Assembly: GCA_964544055.1 (NCBI GenBank)
Contig: CAZJAA010000025.1
Location: 1 to 51,113 of the forward strand
DNA length: 51,113 nt
Reading direction: 5' to 3'
From: SIG299 sp964544055
Lineage (GTDB): Bacteria > Bacillota > Clostridia > Lachnospirales > Lachnospiraceae
A program made the position numbers and the translations under genes. The notes below the pieces were generated by a model, which saw only the letters and a list, made by a program, of their open reading frames with translations, did no database searches and was not told the origin of the DNA. Below, piece after piece: positions 17,118 through 26,601 of the stretch. The first letter of the stretch is position 1. Each line of letters opens with the position of its first letter.

Positions 17118-17794
17118 ACAACTGGCTAAATCCTGACAACAAGTTTTTCACCTTTATGGGAAAGGCATTTGATGTTGTAGTACTGAATACCCTGTGGCTG
17201 ATTTTATGTATCCCCATTGTTACCATTGTGCCGGCAACAACAGCTTTGTATTACGCAATGGTAAAGGTTATCCGTCGTGAAAGAAGCTATGCCACAAAAG
17301 AATTTTTCCGCTCTTTTAAGCGAAATTTCCGGCAGGGTTCTGTATTTTCCCTGCTTGCAGTGGTAATGACATTTATCATGTATATAGATTTTAAATATGC
17401 GACGGAATTAATGCGAACAGAAAATACAAGTACGTCAGGAAGCACCTATTTTGGTATTTTCCTTGTCATTACTTTTTTGTTCTGTGCCATATATGTCTAT
17501 GTCTGTCCGGTTCTTTCCAGATTTGACATGAAGCTTATCGGCATATTAAAAACTTCTTTTATCATGGCGACCAGACATATCATAACCACACTTTTATTGC
17601 TTGTTCTGTTTGTGGGCGTGCTGCTTGGCTGTTACATCCTGCTGCCGGGAATTTTCTTTTTACCGGCAATCGGCATATTGCTGGCATCGTTTCTGATAGA
17701 GCGTGTGTTTAAAAAATATATGCCTGCCAAGGAAGAACCTGCAGAAGGAGAAGAAGTGCAAGGACAGGAAAAGGATGAATGGTATTTAGAATAA
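17114..17794 (+). CDS. YesL/DUF624-family membrane protein
   Basis: This 226-residue protein has about five membrane helices and the DUF624 signature at its start: FFTFMGKAFDVVVLNTLWLI then PATTALYYAMVKVIRRE. In Firmicutes such proteins are often near carbohydrate genes; their function is not established. Here the gene is translationally coupled to manA (ATGA overlap) and followed 22 bp later by glgB, supporting a carbohydrate link. The C-terminal 25 residues are acidic and cytoplasmic. Confidence 0.85.
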   Translation: MNNWLNPDNKFFTFMGKAFDVVVLNTLWLILCIPIVTIVPATTALYYAMVKVIRRERSYATKEFFRSFKRNFRQGSVFSLLAVVMTFIMYIDFKYATELMRTENTSTSGSTYFGIFLVITFLFCAIYVYVCPVLSRFDMKLIGILKTSFIMATRHIITTLLLLVLFVGVLLGCYILLPGIFFLPAIGILLASFLIERVFKKYMPAKEEPAEGEEVQGQEKDEWYLE

Positions 17795-17816
17795 AACCCG
17801 CAGAAGGAGGATTAAT

Positions 17817-20126
17817 ATGGATAATTTGTTGCAAAAGAATATGGACTGGGAAAAGGTGGAAGCAATTGTTTATGCAGACACAAAATATCCGTTCCAGATT
17901 CTTGGACCGCGCATAACGGAAGCCGGGGTTCAGATCTGCTGTATGTATCCGGGTGCAAAGGCAGTTTCGGTCAAGGTGAAGCATTCGACAGAAGCTTATG
18001 AAATGCAGTGTCTGGACGAAGCAGGCTTCTTTGGAGTGCTTGTGGACAAGGACAAAATCTTTAAATACACTTATGTTATTACAAATGAGGATGGTACCGT
18101 TTGGGAGCAGGAGGATGCCTATGCGTTTCTTCCGGTACTTCCGGACAGCGAACTGGATTTGTTTGCAAACGGCATTAATTATACGGTTTATAAAATGCTT
18201 GGTGCACACAAAAAGAAAGTTGGCGGTGTAGAGGGTGTAGAATTTGCCGTATGGGCACCAAATGCACAGAAGGTCAGTGTAGTAGGCGATTTTAACCTCT
18301 GGGACGGCAGACGTCATCTGATGGAAATGCAGAAAGATTCCGGTATTTTTGCACTGTTTATTCCGGGGGTGGAGGAAGGAGCATTGTATAAGTATGAAAT
18401 CCGCATCAAAGGAGGTGCCAATGTATTAAAGGCAGACCCTTATGGTACATGTTCCCAGATGCGTCCGGACAATGCGTCCGTGGTTGCGGATTTATCCGGA
18501 TATGAGTGGAACGATAAAGAATATATGGCTGCCAGAAAGAAATCCAATCCGCTGGCAGGTCCTGTTAATATTTACGAGGTGCATTTGGGCTCCTGGAAAA
18601 AGCCGGCAGAAGAGGAAGGCAGACTTTTTTATAATTACCGTGAAATTGCTCCGCAGCTGGCGAAATATGTGCTGGAAATGGGATATACTCATATTGAACT
18701 GATGCCAATTATGGAGCATCCGTTTGATGGTTCATGGGGATACCAGGTTACCGGTTATTATGCACCAACCTCCCGCTACGGCTCACCAAAAGATTTTATG
18801 TATTTTATGGACTATATGCACCAGAAGGGTATTGGTGTTATTTTAGACTGGGTACCGGCACATTTTCCAAAGGATGCTTTTGGACTTGCAAAGTTTGACG
18901 GCACCTGTCTGTACGAACATCGGGACAAACGGCAGGGCGAGCATCCACACTGGGGAACGCTGATCTACAATTACGGCCGACCGCAGGTTGCCAATTTTCT
19001 GATTGCCAATGCGCTTTATTGGGTAGAGCAGTTTCATGCAGACGGTATCCGTATGGATGCAGTTGCTTCTATGCTGTATCTTGATTATGGTAAAAATGAC
19101 GGCGAATGGGTTGCCAACCGCTATGGCGGCAAGGAAAATCTGGAAGCTATAGAATTATTAAAGCATTTAAATTCCATAATGAGCAAGCGCAACAAGGGCG
19201 TAATGATGATTGCAGAGGAATCCACGGCATGGCCAATGGTTTCCGGTCCGGTAGAAGAAGGCGGACTTGGTTTTCATATGAAGTGGAATATGGGCTGGAT
19301 GAATGATTTCCTCACCTATATGAAAACAGATCCGCTGTTCCGCAAGCACTGCCATGGATGTATTACGTTCAGTATGATGTATGCTTACAGCGAAAAGTTC
19401 CTGCTTGTATTTTCCCATGATGAAGTGGTTCACGGCAAAGGCTCGTTAATCAACAAAATGCCGGGTGAGTATGAACAGAAATTTGCAAATCTGCGCACTG
19501 CCATGATGTTTATGATGGGGCATCCGGGTAAGAAATTTTTGTTTATGGGTCAGGAATTTGCCCAGTTTGCAGAGTGGAATGAGGCAAAGAGCCTTGACTG
19601 GGAGCTTCTTGCAGAACACGAAAAGCACCAGAAGTTCCATCAGTTTTCCAGGGATTTGAATAAATTATATAAAACGGAGCCGTCCCTGTATGAGCAGGAT
19701 TTTTCACCGGAGGGTTTTGAGTGGATGAGCTGCATGGATGCAGACCGGAGTATTGTTTCCTTTGTCAGACGTGCAAAAAATTCAGATGATATGCTGTTGT
19801 TTGTCTGCAATTTTACACCGGTTTCTTATGAAAACTTCCGTCAGGCAGTTCCGGTGTCTGGAAAATATAAAGAAATTTTCAACAGTGATGCGGAAAAATA
19901 TGGCGGTACAGGCATGGTAAATGCCAGATGGCTTATTGCCAAAGGGGAACCTTGTGATGGCAGGGAGTATTCCATCGAAATGAACCTTGCACCACTCGGT
20001 ACGGCAGTATTCCGGCTGAAAAAAGAAACGGAAAAAAAGCAGCCGGAAGTAAAGCCGGAGAAGCAATCGGAAGCAAAAACGGTGAAAAGCAAATCTTCAA
20101 AAAAGGCTAAGGAGGTATCAAAATAA
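17817..20126 (+). CDS. glgB: 1,4-alpha-glucan branching enzyme
   Basis: GlgB makes alpha-1,6 branches in glycogen. The 769-residue protein has an N-terminal beta domain, a CBM48 module (FAVWAPNAQKVSVVGDFNLWDG) and a GH13 barrel. Catalytic residues are present: nucleophile D414 in GIRMDAV, acid/base E467 in MIAEEST, and D535 in FSHDEVVHGKGS. YEVHLGSWKKP also identifies GlgB. The last 35 residues are a lysine-rich, low-complexity tail not found in most GlgB proteins. AGAAGGAGG precedes the ATG by six bases. The stop shares one base with the next start. Other glycogen genes (glgA, glgC, glgP) are not in this window. Confidence 0.96.
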   Translation: MDNLLQKNMDWEKVEAIVYADTKYPFQILGPRITEAGVQICCMYPGAKAVSVKVKHSTEAYEMQCLDEAGFFGVLVDKDKIFKYTYVITNEDGTVWEQEDAYAFLPVLPDSELDLFANGINYTVYKMLGAHKKKVGGVEGVEFAVWAPNAQKVSVVGDFNLWDGRRHLMEMQKDSGIFALFIPGVEEGALYKYEIRIKGGANVLKADPYGTCSQMRPDNASVVADLSGYEWNDKEYMAARKKSNPLAGPVNIYEVHLGSWKKPAEEEGRLFYNYREIAPQLAKYVLEMGYTHIELMPIMEHPFDGSWGYQVTGYYAPTSRYGSPKDFMYFMDYMHQKGIGVILDWVPAHFPKDAFGLAKFDGTCLYEHRDKRQGEHPHWGTLIYNYGRPQVANFLIANALYWVEQFHADGIRMDAVASMLYLDYGKNDGEWVANRYGGKENLEAIELLKHLNSIMSKRNKGVMMIAEESTAWPMVSGPVEEGGLGFHMKWNMGWMNDFLTYMKTDPLFRKHCHGCITFSMMYAYSEKFLLVFSHDEVVHGKGSLINKMPGEYEQKFANLRTAMMFMMGHPGKKFLFMGQEFAQFAEWNEAKSLDWELLAEHEKHQKFHQFSRDLNKLYKTEPSLYEQDFSPEGFEWMSCMDADRSIVSFVRRAKNSDDMLLFVCNFTPVSYENFRQAVPVSGKYKEIFNSDAEKYGGTGMVNARWLIAKGEPCDGREYSIEMNLAPLGTAVFRLKKETEKKQPEVKPEKQSEAKTVKSKSSKKAKEVSK

Positions 20127-20938
20127 TGGCAGTAATTCTTACATTTCTTACAGGGACACTGATTCCTTTGCTTGTAAAAGCGCTGATTGCACTGGTGCTG
20201 TATGTAGTAGGTGTAAAGTGTATTAAGTGGCTGATTGGATTTACAGATAAAGCCATGGAAAAGGGACACATGGATGCAGGTGTAAAATCTTTTTTGAAAT
20301 CTGCACTCAAAATTGTATTATATGTAGTTCTTGGCTTTATTATTGTCAGCTATTTTGGAATTGCAACAACCGGACTTGCAGCTTTGTTTGCTTCGGCTGG
20401 CGTAACGGTAGGACTTGCTTTACAGGGAAGCTTATCCAACCTTGCAGGCGGTGTACTGCTTCTTGTTTTAAAACCATTTGAGGTGGGTGATTATATTATT
20501 TCCTGCGGAGTGGAGGGAACCGTTACAAGCATTGAAATTTTATGTACAAAGCTTATTACCGGAGATAATAAAGTGGTTGTCGTGCCAAACGGTACACTTG
20601 CAAACAGCAATATTATCAATGCTTCTCGCAAGGAATTCCGTCGTGTGGACTTTGTGTTCGGCGTTTCCTATGAAAGTGATGTTAAGCTTGTAAAACAGCT
20701 TCTGCAGGAAGCCGCAGAGGCACACGAACTGGTATTAAAGGACGAGGAACATCCAGTTAAGATATTTATTAATGAATTTGCAGCCAGCTCGATTGATTTC
20801 GGCTTCCGCGTATGGTGCAAAAATTCCGATTATTGGACGGTAAAGTGGGATTTGATGGAGCAGGTTAAGGTCGCCTTTGATGCCAACGGAATTGAAATTC
20901 CTTTCAACCAGCTTGATGTAAACATGAAAAAGCAGTAA
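20126..20938 (+). CDS. Small-conductance mechanosensitive channel (MscS family)
   Basis: This 270-residue protein releases solutes during hypo-osmotic shock if it acts like MscS. It has three N-terminal helices; the pore helix reads ASAGVTVGLALQGSLSNLAGG, rich in Gly and Ala, followed by the beta domain starting LLVLKPFEVGDYI and containing VVVVPNGTLANSNIIN. The length is that of E. coli MscS. AAGGAGG lies eight bases before the ATG, inside the glgB end. Coupling to glgB is structural; no functional link is known. Confidence 0.92.
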   Translation: MAVILTFLTGTLIPLLVKALIALVLYVVGVKCIKWLIGFTDKAMEKGHMDAGVKSFLKSALKIVLYVVLGFIIVSYFGIATTGLAALFASAGVTVGLALQGSLSNLAGGVLLLVLKPFEVGDYIISCGVEGTVTSIEILCTKLITGDNKVVVVPNGTLANSNIINASRKEFRRVDFVFGVSYESDVKLVKQLLQEAAEAHELVLKDEEHPVKIFINEFAASSIDFGFRVWCKNSDYWTVKWDLMEQVKVAFDANGIEIPFNQLDVNMKKQ

Positions 20939-21001
20939 TGAAAAAGATAAGAAACAGTGATAAATAACTGTGAAAAAATGCTTTTCTTTTAAAAAAAAAT
21001 A

Positions 21002-21058
21002 TGATACGATAGTATCAATTTTAGAAGGTGTTCTAAATGGAAGTTTAGGGCACCTTTT
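21002..21058 (+). promoter_or_regulatory. Two consecutive hairpins in the glutamine synthetase leader
   Basis: TGATAC/GTATCA forms a small hairpin, then AAGGTG...CTAAA pairs with TTTAG...CACCTT and is followed by TTTTAC, which resembles a weak terminator. The pair lies 110 bp before glnA. Clostridial nitrogen genes are often controlled by ANTAR antiterminators, but the loops here do not show the expected hexaloop with A1 and G4, so the mechanism is open. Confidence 0.35.
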
Positions 21059-21167
21059 ACTGTAAATAAAATGAATTACAAAACATAAAATGAGCCTGCT
21101 GATTATTGCTGGAGCGAGGTATGAGAAAACAGCAGCAAAAAGCCGGTGCAGAAAGGTATGGTTTGAT

Positions 21168-23282
21168 ATGGCAGAGAAAGTAACAGATTTTTTCGGGATT
21201 GATGTTTTTAATGAAGCTGTGATGAGAGAACGTCTTCCGGAGGCAACCTTTAAGGCTTTGAAAAAGACAATGGAAAATGGAGAAGAACTGGATTCACAGA
21301 TTGCGGATGTGGTTGCAAGTGCAATGAAGGACTGGGCAATTGAAAAAGGTGCAACGCACTACACCCACTGGTTTCAGCCAATGACAGGCATTACTGCGGA
21401 AAAGCATGATGCTTTTATTACACCTGCACCGGAAGGCAAGGTTATTTTGGAATTTTCCGGAAAAGAGCTGATAAAGGGTGAGCCGGATGCTTCTTCCTTT
21501 CCGTCCGGTGGTCTTAGAGCTACCTGCGAAGCCAGAGGCTATACAACGTGGGACTGCACTTCGCCTGCTTTTGTCAAGGAGGATGCTGCCGGGGTTACAC
21601 TTTGCATTCCAACAGCATTCTGTTCTTATACCGGCGAGGCACTGGATAAAAAAACCCCATTGCTCCGCTCGATGGAGGTGCTTGACAGAGAAGCTACCCG
21701 CATATTAAAACTGTTCGGACACACGGAAGTCACCAATGTATCCTGCTCGGTTGGTCCGGAACAGGAATATTTTCTGATTGATCGTGACAAATTTTTGCAG
21801 CGTGAGGATTTGATTTTTACCGGACGCACACTGTTTGGTGCAAAGCCGCCAAAAGGCTCCGAAATGGATGACCACTATTTTGGAGCTTTAAAGGAACGTG
21901 TGGCAGCTTATATGAAAGAGCTGAACTATGAACTCTGGAAGCTTGGCGTGCTTGCCAAAACACAGCACAACGAAGCGGCACCGGCACAGCACGAGCTGGC
22001 TCCAATTTATTCTACGGCAAATATTTCCGTTGACCATAACCAGCTTGTTATGGAAGTGATGAAGCGTGTGGCAAAGCGTCATAATCTGGAGTGTCTGCTG
22101 CACGAAAAACCATTTAAGAGTCTGCATGGTTCCGGTAAGCATAATAACTGGTCCATTGTTACCAATACCGGTGAAAATCTGTTAAGTCCCGGGAAAAAGC
22201 CAAATGAAAACCTGCAGTTTTTGCTGTTTGTAACGGCGGTAATCAAGGCAGTGGACGAGCATGCGACACTGCTTCGCTATTCCGCATCCAATCCGGGCAA
22301 TGACCATCGTCTGGGAGGACATGAGGCTCCACCAGCGATTATTTCGATTTTCCTTGGAGAACAGCTCGAAGACATTGTGCGTCAGATTATTAAAACCGGC
22401 GAGGCTAAGGACTGCAAAAAGAAAGTTTATATGAATATAGGTGTACATACCCTGCCGGAAATCCGAAAAGATGCAACAGACCGGAATCGTACGTCTCCAT
22501 TTGCATTTACCGGAAATAAATTTGAATTCCGTATGCTTGGTTCGTCCATGTCCGTAGCAGGACCAAATACAGTATTAAACACGATTGTGGCAGATACTCT
22601 GAGCCAGTTTTCGGATGAATTGGAGCAGGTGGCACCAGAAGCCTTTGAAACGGCATTAAAAAAGCTTTTACAAAGAGAACTGACCGCTCATGAACGGATT
22701 ATTTTTAACGGAGACGGTTACTCGGAAGAATGGACCAAGGAAGCAGAACGCAGAGGCTTGCCAAACGAAGCTTCGATTGTAGGAGCAACCAAAGCACTGC
22801 TGTACGATAAAACCATCGAAGTATTTACGAAGCACAAGGTATTCAGCAGAACAGAGCTCGAAGCTCGTGCAGAAATGAATTATGAAAATTATTCCAAAAC
22901 CATCAATATTGAAGCAAAGACAATGGTGGATATGGTTCGGAGAATGTATATTCCCGCTGTCATCCAGTATACAACGGAGCTGGCAGAATCGATTAATGCA
23001 GTGCGTACCGCTGTGCCAACGGCAAATTTCACCGTGCAGGAAAAGCTTCTGACACAGGTATCACAGCTTCTGGCAGAAACGGAAGAAGCAAAAGAAAAGG
23101 TGAGAGAAGCAAGGCTTGTAGCCGTTGCCATTACCAATGCGAAGGAAAAGGCAGAAGCGTATCGCAAAACGGTGGTACCTGCCATGGAGTCACTGCGGAT
23201 TCCGGTTGATAAGCTGGAAACAATTGTAGACAAGAAATTCTGGCCGGTACCAACTTATGGCGAACTGGTATTTGAGGTATAA
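21168..23282 (+). CDS. glnA: Type III glutamine synthetase
   Basis: This enzyme condenses ammonia and glutamate to glutamine with ATP. The 704-residue protein is of the large GSIII type (GlnN), with the diagnostic FPSGGLRATCEARGYTTWD, the active-site segments VGPEQEYFLID and KTQHNEAAPAQHELAPIY, and GSGKHNNWSI. ATG 21168 (MAEKVTDFFGIDVFNEAVM) fits homologues; an AAAGG lies eleven bases upstream. An earlier in-frame ATG at 21090 has no ribosome site. The next gene starts one base after the stop. Confidence 0.95.
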   Translation: MAEKVTDFFGIDVFNEAVMRERLPEATFKALKKTMENGEELDSQIADVVASAMKDWAIEKGATHYTHWFQPMTGITAEKHDAFITPAPEGKVILEFSGKELIKGEPDASSFPSGGLRATCEARGYTTWDCTSPAFVKEDAAGVTLCIPTAFCSYTGEALDKKTPLLRSMEVLDREATRILKLFGHTEVTNVSCSVGPEQEYFLIDRDKFLQREDLIFTGRTLFGAKPPKGSEMDDHYFGALKERVAAYMKELNYELWKLGVLAKTQHNEAAPAQHELAPIYSTANISVDHNQLVMEVMKRVAKRHNLECLLHEKPFKSLHGSGKHNNWSIVTNTGENLLSPGKKPNENLQFLLFVTAVIKAVDEHATLLRYSASNPGNDHRLGGHEAPPAIISIFLGEQLEDIVRQIIKTGEAKDCKKKVYMNIGVHTLPEIRKDATDRNRTSPFAFTGNKFEFRMLGSSMSVAGPNTVLNTIVADTLSQFSDELEQVAPEAFETALKKLLQRELTAHERIIFNGDGYSEEWTKEAERRGLPNEASIVGATKALLYDKTIEVFTKHKVFSRTELEARAEMNYENYSKTINIEAKTMVDMVRRMYIPAVIQYTTELAESINAVRTAVPTANFTVQEKLLTQVSQLLAETEEAKEKVREARLVAVAITNAKEKAEAYRKTVVPAMESLRIPVDKLETIVDKKFWPVPTYGELVFEV

Positions 23283-23283
23283 T

Positions 23284-24831
23284 ATGATAAAAAGCTTGCA
23301 AAGCATTGTATTGATAGCATCCATTCTTTCAATTTCTCTGTTTGGTGACAAAAACATCGGACTTACCAGGGAAATTGACCGTATGAGAGAAAGCATAATC
23401 TGTGAAGTGCAAAGTACCTTCGAACAGGAAGAAGAGCAGACAAATGCGCAGTATACCCTCGACTATTCAGACGGTTTTTGGGTAGAAGAGGATGAAACAG
23501 TGTATCTTCTGGGTACTTATGACTGTGAAGTTTTAGAGTACGAGCGTGGAAATTTCAGAACAATTTCGCTGACGGAGGCAGTTCTTCCGTCAGATATTGT
23601 GAGCTATGAAGACCAATTGTATATTTATGACGATATTCTTTCGGAGGTACAGTGCTATACGAAGCAGGGGGAATTACAGTTTCGCAGTGCAGTGGAGCTT
23701 ACCGAAGACTATGTAAAGCAGTTATATGTAACCAAAGAGGGAGTAGCAGTTCGGACGTATGGAAAACAGGAGTTGTTGCTGGATGCAGAAACCGGAGCAA
23801 TTACCGCCCGGGAATATCATATTCCGGAGCTCCCAAAGCTTCCGGAATATGATTTTGCAGAATATGCAGGTTCGGATGAGGATGGAACTATTTACGCAAT
23901 TTATACAAAACTTGTAGAAAATTGTTCAGTTCTTTCCGGTGAGCTGACTTTAGTCGGTTTTTCGGCGACAGGAGACTGTATCGGAGCATCTGCCCTTTTG
24001 ACGGAAGAGTATGCCTATCTTCCGGACACCTATGTACAGGTGCTTCGAAATGGAAATATTTATCTTTTTTTTCCAGGAAAACAGACAATAAAAGTCTGTA
24101 AAATTGTTTTGCGGGAGCAGGCAGCTTCAAAGCTGACAGAAATAGCGGACGCTGCAAAAAAAACAGAGGAAAAATACAGAGATAATATATCTTACCGGAA
24201 ACGTGCCGGACTTGCGTGTACAGAGCAGATTGCCCTTTCAAGAGAGGAAGTATGGCAGCGTGCCTGCGCTATGGCGGAATATACCTGGACGCTGCGAAAA
24301 ACACATACGCTTGTTTCAAAGTCAGAGCCAGGTGTTGTTCTGTCAAGAGAAATAGAGGCAATCAGAAAAAAGAACGAGGGTGTATCCGGCTGGAAAGCGG
24401 TAATGAAAGGGATTCCTTATTGCTGGGGCGGCTTTTATGCACTGGATGTCGGCTTTCAGGGAAATACGTTTCAAAAGGTCATTGACAAAGGCTATGTGGC
24501 AGGAAATATTAATGCCGTGGATTATTATAAGTATATGACGGCGGGACTGGACTGTTCGGGATACGTTTCGGCAGCTTTGGGTTTTGCAAAAAAACAAAGC
24601 ACAAGCGGTTTAAATGATATTGGTTCAAGGGTGAGCAGAATAGACAGACTGCAGCAGATGGATTTGTTCATACATCCGGGCGATCATGTCATTTTCTTCT
24701 GTGGATGGATGGATGAAACAACCATGCTGGTTGCGGAGGCAGCGGTCCGGGAAGGTAAAGTATCGGTGCATCCTAAAAGCATAAATGAATTGGCAGTCAA
24801 TGGAAAGTATCAGATGAAATCTCCGTGGTAG
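23284..24831 (+). CDS. Exported protein with C-terminal NlpC/P60-like cysteine peptidase domain
   Basis: A 515-residue protein. It opens with a short hydrophobic segment (SIVLIASILSISLFG) that looks like a signal peptide or anchor. Residues about 45-300 are beta-rich and repetitive in feel, possibly a beta-propeller-like sensor domain. The C-terminal part has GIPYCWGGFYALD, the catalytic cysteine in LDCSGYVSAALG near residue 424 and the histidine region HPGDHVIFF near 467, consistent with NlpC/P60 or CHAP-like amidases that cut cell-wall peptides. The gene follows glnA by one base with GAGG upstream, so it may be co-transcribed. Confidence 0.65.
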   Translation: MIKSLQSIVLIASILSISLFGDKNIGLTREIDRMRESIICEVQSTFEQEEEQTNAQYTLDYSDGFWVEEDETVYLLGTYDCEVLEYERGNFRTISLTEAVLPSDIVSYEDQLYIYDDILSEVQCYTKQGELQFRSAVELTEDYVKQLYVTKEGVAVRTYGKQELLLDAETGAITAREYHIPELPKLPEYDFAEYAGSDEDGTIYAIYTKLVENCSVLSGELTLVGFSATGDCIGASALLTEEYAYLPDTYVQVLRNGNIYLFFPGKQTIKVCKIVLREQAASKLTEIADAAKKTEEKYRDNISYRKRAGLACTEQIALSREEVWQRACAMAEYTWTLRKTHTLVSKSEPGVVLSREIEAIRKKNEGVSGWKAVMKGIPYCWGGFYALDVGFQGNTFQKVIDKGYVAGNINAVDYYKYMTAGLDCSGYVSAALGFAKKQSTSGLNDIGSRVSRIDRLQQMDLFIHPGDHVIFFCGWMDETTMLVAEAAVREGKVSVHPKSINELAVNGKYQMKSPW

Positions 24832-24835
24832 GGGC

Positions 24836-24864
24836 TTTACAAAATGGAAAATATAAGATAATAT
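24836..24864 (+). promoter_or_regulatory. Promoter for the ABC-F gene
   Basis: TTTACA and TAATAT are exactly 17 bp apart, immediately after the preceding stop codon and 50 bp before the ABC-F start. Confidence 0.65.
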
Positions 24865-24914
24865 AAATAGTTAGGTTACTTAAAACGAAGAAAGCAACAA
24901 ATAAGGAGGATTAC

Positions 24915-26567
24915 ATGATACAGGCATGCAATGTAACACTGCGTTTAGGAAAGCGCGCATTGTTTGAAGATGTTAATATTAAATTTACCGAGGGAAACTG
25001 TTATGGTCTGATTGGTGCAAATGGTGCCGGAAAATCTACTTTTTTAAAAATTTTAAATGGTCAGCTGGAACCAAGCAAGGGTGAAGTTGTCATTACACCA
25101 GGTCAGAGACTTTCTTTCTTACAGCAGGATCACTTTAAATATGATGCCTATAATGTTTTAGATACAGTCATTATGGGAAATCAGCGTTTATATGACATCA
25201 TGCGGGAAAAAGATGCCATTTATGCAAAAGAAGATTTTACAGAAGAAGACGGCAACCGGGCAAGTGAATTGGAAGCAGAATTTGCCGATTTAAACGGCTG
25301 GGAAGCAGAGTCTGACGCAGCAACCTTATTAAATGGTCTTGGTATTGAGCCGGAGTTTCATTATACCCAGATGGCAGACTTAAACGGTTCCCAGAAAGTG
25401 AAGGTGTTGCTTGCACAGGCACTGTTTGGCAATCCAGATATCCTTTTACTGGACGAGCCGACCAACCATCTGGATTTAGAAGCAATCCGCTGGCTGGAAG
25501 AATTTTTAATCAATTTTGACAATACGGTAATCGTAGTATCCCATGACCGTTACTTCTTAAATAAGGTCTGCACGCATATTGCGGATATTGACTATGCCAA
25601 AATTCAGCTCTATGCCGGCAACTATGATTTCTGGTATGAATCCAGCCAGTTAATGGTAAAACAGATGAAGGAAGCCAATAAGAAGAAGGAAGAAAAAATC
25701 AAGGAATTGCAGGAATTTATTCAGAGATTCTCGGCAAATGCTTCCAAATCCAAACAGGCTACCTCACGTAAAAGAGCGTTGGAAAAAATTGAACTTGAGG
25801 ATATTCGTCCATCCTCAAGAAAATATCCATACATTGATTTCCGCCCGGTGCGTGAAATCGGCAATGAGGTACTTACCGTAACAAACCTTTCCAAAACAAT
25901 TAATGGAGTTAAAGTATTAGACAACGTTTCTTTTATTGTAAATAAGGAAGATAAAATTGCATTTGTCGGTAGCAACACGTTGGCGGCAACCACACTGTTT
26001 AAAATTTTAATGGGAGAAATGGAACCGGATTCCGGAAGCTTTAAATGGGGAATTACCACAACACAGGCATATTTTCCAAAAGACAATACCCAGATGTTTT
26101 CCGTGGACGAAACCATTGTGGATTTCTTAATGCCGTTTTCTCCGGAAAAGGATGTAACCTATGTGCGTGGCTTCCTCGGAAGAATGCTGTTTGCCGGAGA
26201 AGAAGGTGTGAAAAAGGTCAACGTTTTATCCGGTGGCGAAAAGGTAAGAGTCATGCTTTCCAAGATGATGATTATGGGCTCCAATGTACTTGTTATGGAT
26301 GAGCCGACGAACCATCTTGATATGGAATCCATTACTGCACTGAATAACGGTTTAATCAAATTTCCGGGAGTGCTCTTGTTTACGGCACTGGATCATCAGT
26401 TTATCCAGACCACGGCAAACCGTATTATGGAAATTGTTCCGGGCGGCAGCCTGATTGATAAAACAACCACTTATGACGAATATCTTGACAGTGATGAAAT
26501 GGCGCGCAAGAGAACCATGCTTACAACGATTGAAACAGAAGCGGAAGAATTTGAAAATGAAGAATAG
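24915..26567 (+). CDS. ABC-F family ATPase with a degenerate second ATP site
   Basis: ABC-F proteins have two ATPase domains and act on ribosomes, not in membranes. The first domain has intact Walker A GANGAGKST (34), Walker B LLLDEPTNHLD and SHD (209) but a changed signature, LNGSQ (156). The second has a normal signature LSGGEK (438) and DEPTNHLD, yet its Walker A reads GSNTLAATT (352), without the lysine, and the switch histidine is lost (FTALDHQF). All three changes map to the same composite ATP site. The linker is rich in lysine and glutamate. It is closest to the YbiT/YkpA type rather than to antibiotic-resistance ABC-F proteins. The AAGGAGG site is strong. Confidence 0.92.
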   Translation: MIQACNVTLRLGKRALFEDVNIKFTEGNCYGLIGANGAGKSTFLKILNGQLEPSKGEVVITPGQRLSFLQQDHFKYDAYNVLDTVIMGNQRLYDIMREKDAIYAKEDFTEEDGNRASELEAEFADLNGWEAESDAATLLNGLGIEPEFHYTQMADLNGSQKVKVLLAQALFGNPDILLLDEPTNHLDLEAIRWLEEFLINFDNTVIVVSHDRYFLNKVCTHIADIDYAKIQLYAGNYDFWYESSQLMVKQMKEANKKKEEKIKELQEFIQRFSANASKSKQATSRKRALEKIELEDIRPSSRKYPYIDFRPVREIGNEVLTVTNLSKTINGVKVLDNVSFIVNKEDKIAFVGSNTLAATTLFKILMGEMEPDSGSFKWGITTTQAYFPKDNTQMFSVDETIVDFLMPFSPEKDVTYVRGFLGRMLFAGEEGVKKVNVLSGGEKVRVMLSKMMIMGSNVLVMDEPTNHLDMESITALNNGLIKFPGVLLFTALDHQFIQTTANRIMEIVPGGSLIDKTTTYDEYLDSDEMARKRTMLTTIETEAEEFENEE

Positions 26568-26568
26568 T

Positions 26569-26585
26569 AAAGCGGCAGCCGCTTT
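26569..26585. repeat. Small hairpin between the ABC-F and GH13-like genes
   Basis: AAAGCGG and CCGCTTT pair around CAG, one base after the ABC-F stop. It lacks a T-run and the next ribosome site follows at once, so it may tune readthrough rather than terminate. Confidence 0.35.
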
Positions 26586-26601
26586 CAGAAACGAGGTTGG
26601 A

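Noticed and set aside
19841..20269. 142-codon minus-strand frame across the glgB-mscS junction
   Set aside because: Antisense to two well-supported genes, low-complexity, no start signal.
20954..20971. ACAGT/ACTGT hairpin after mscS
   Set aside because: Only five base pairs; not enough to call a terminator.
21002..21058. ANTAR-type antitermination motif at glnA
   Set aside because: The loops are not six bases with A1 and G4, so only an unspecified double hairpin is reported.
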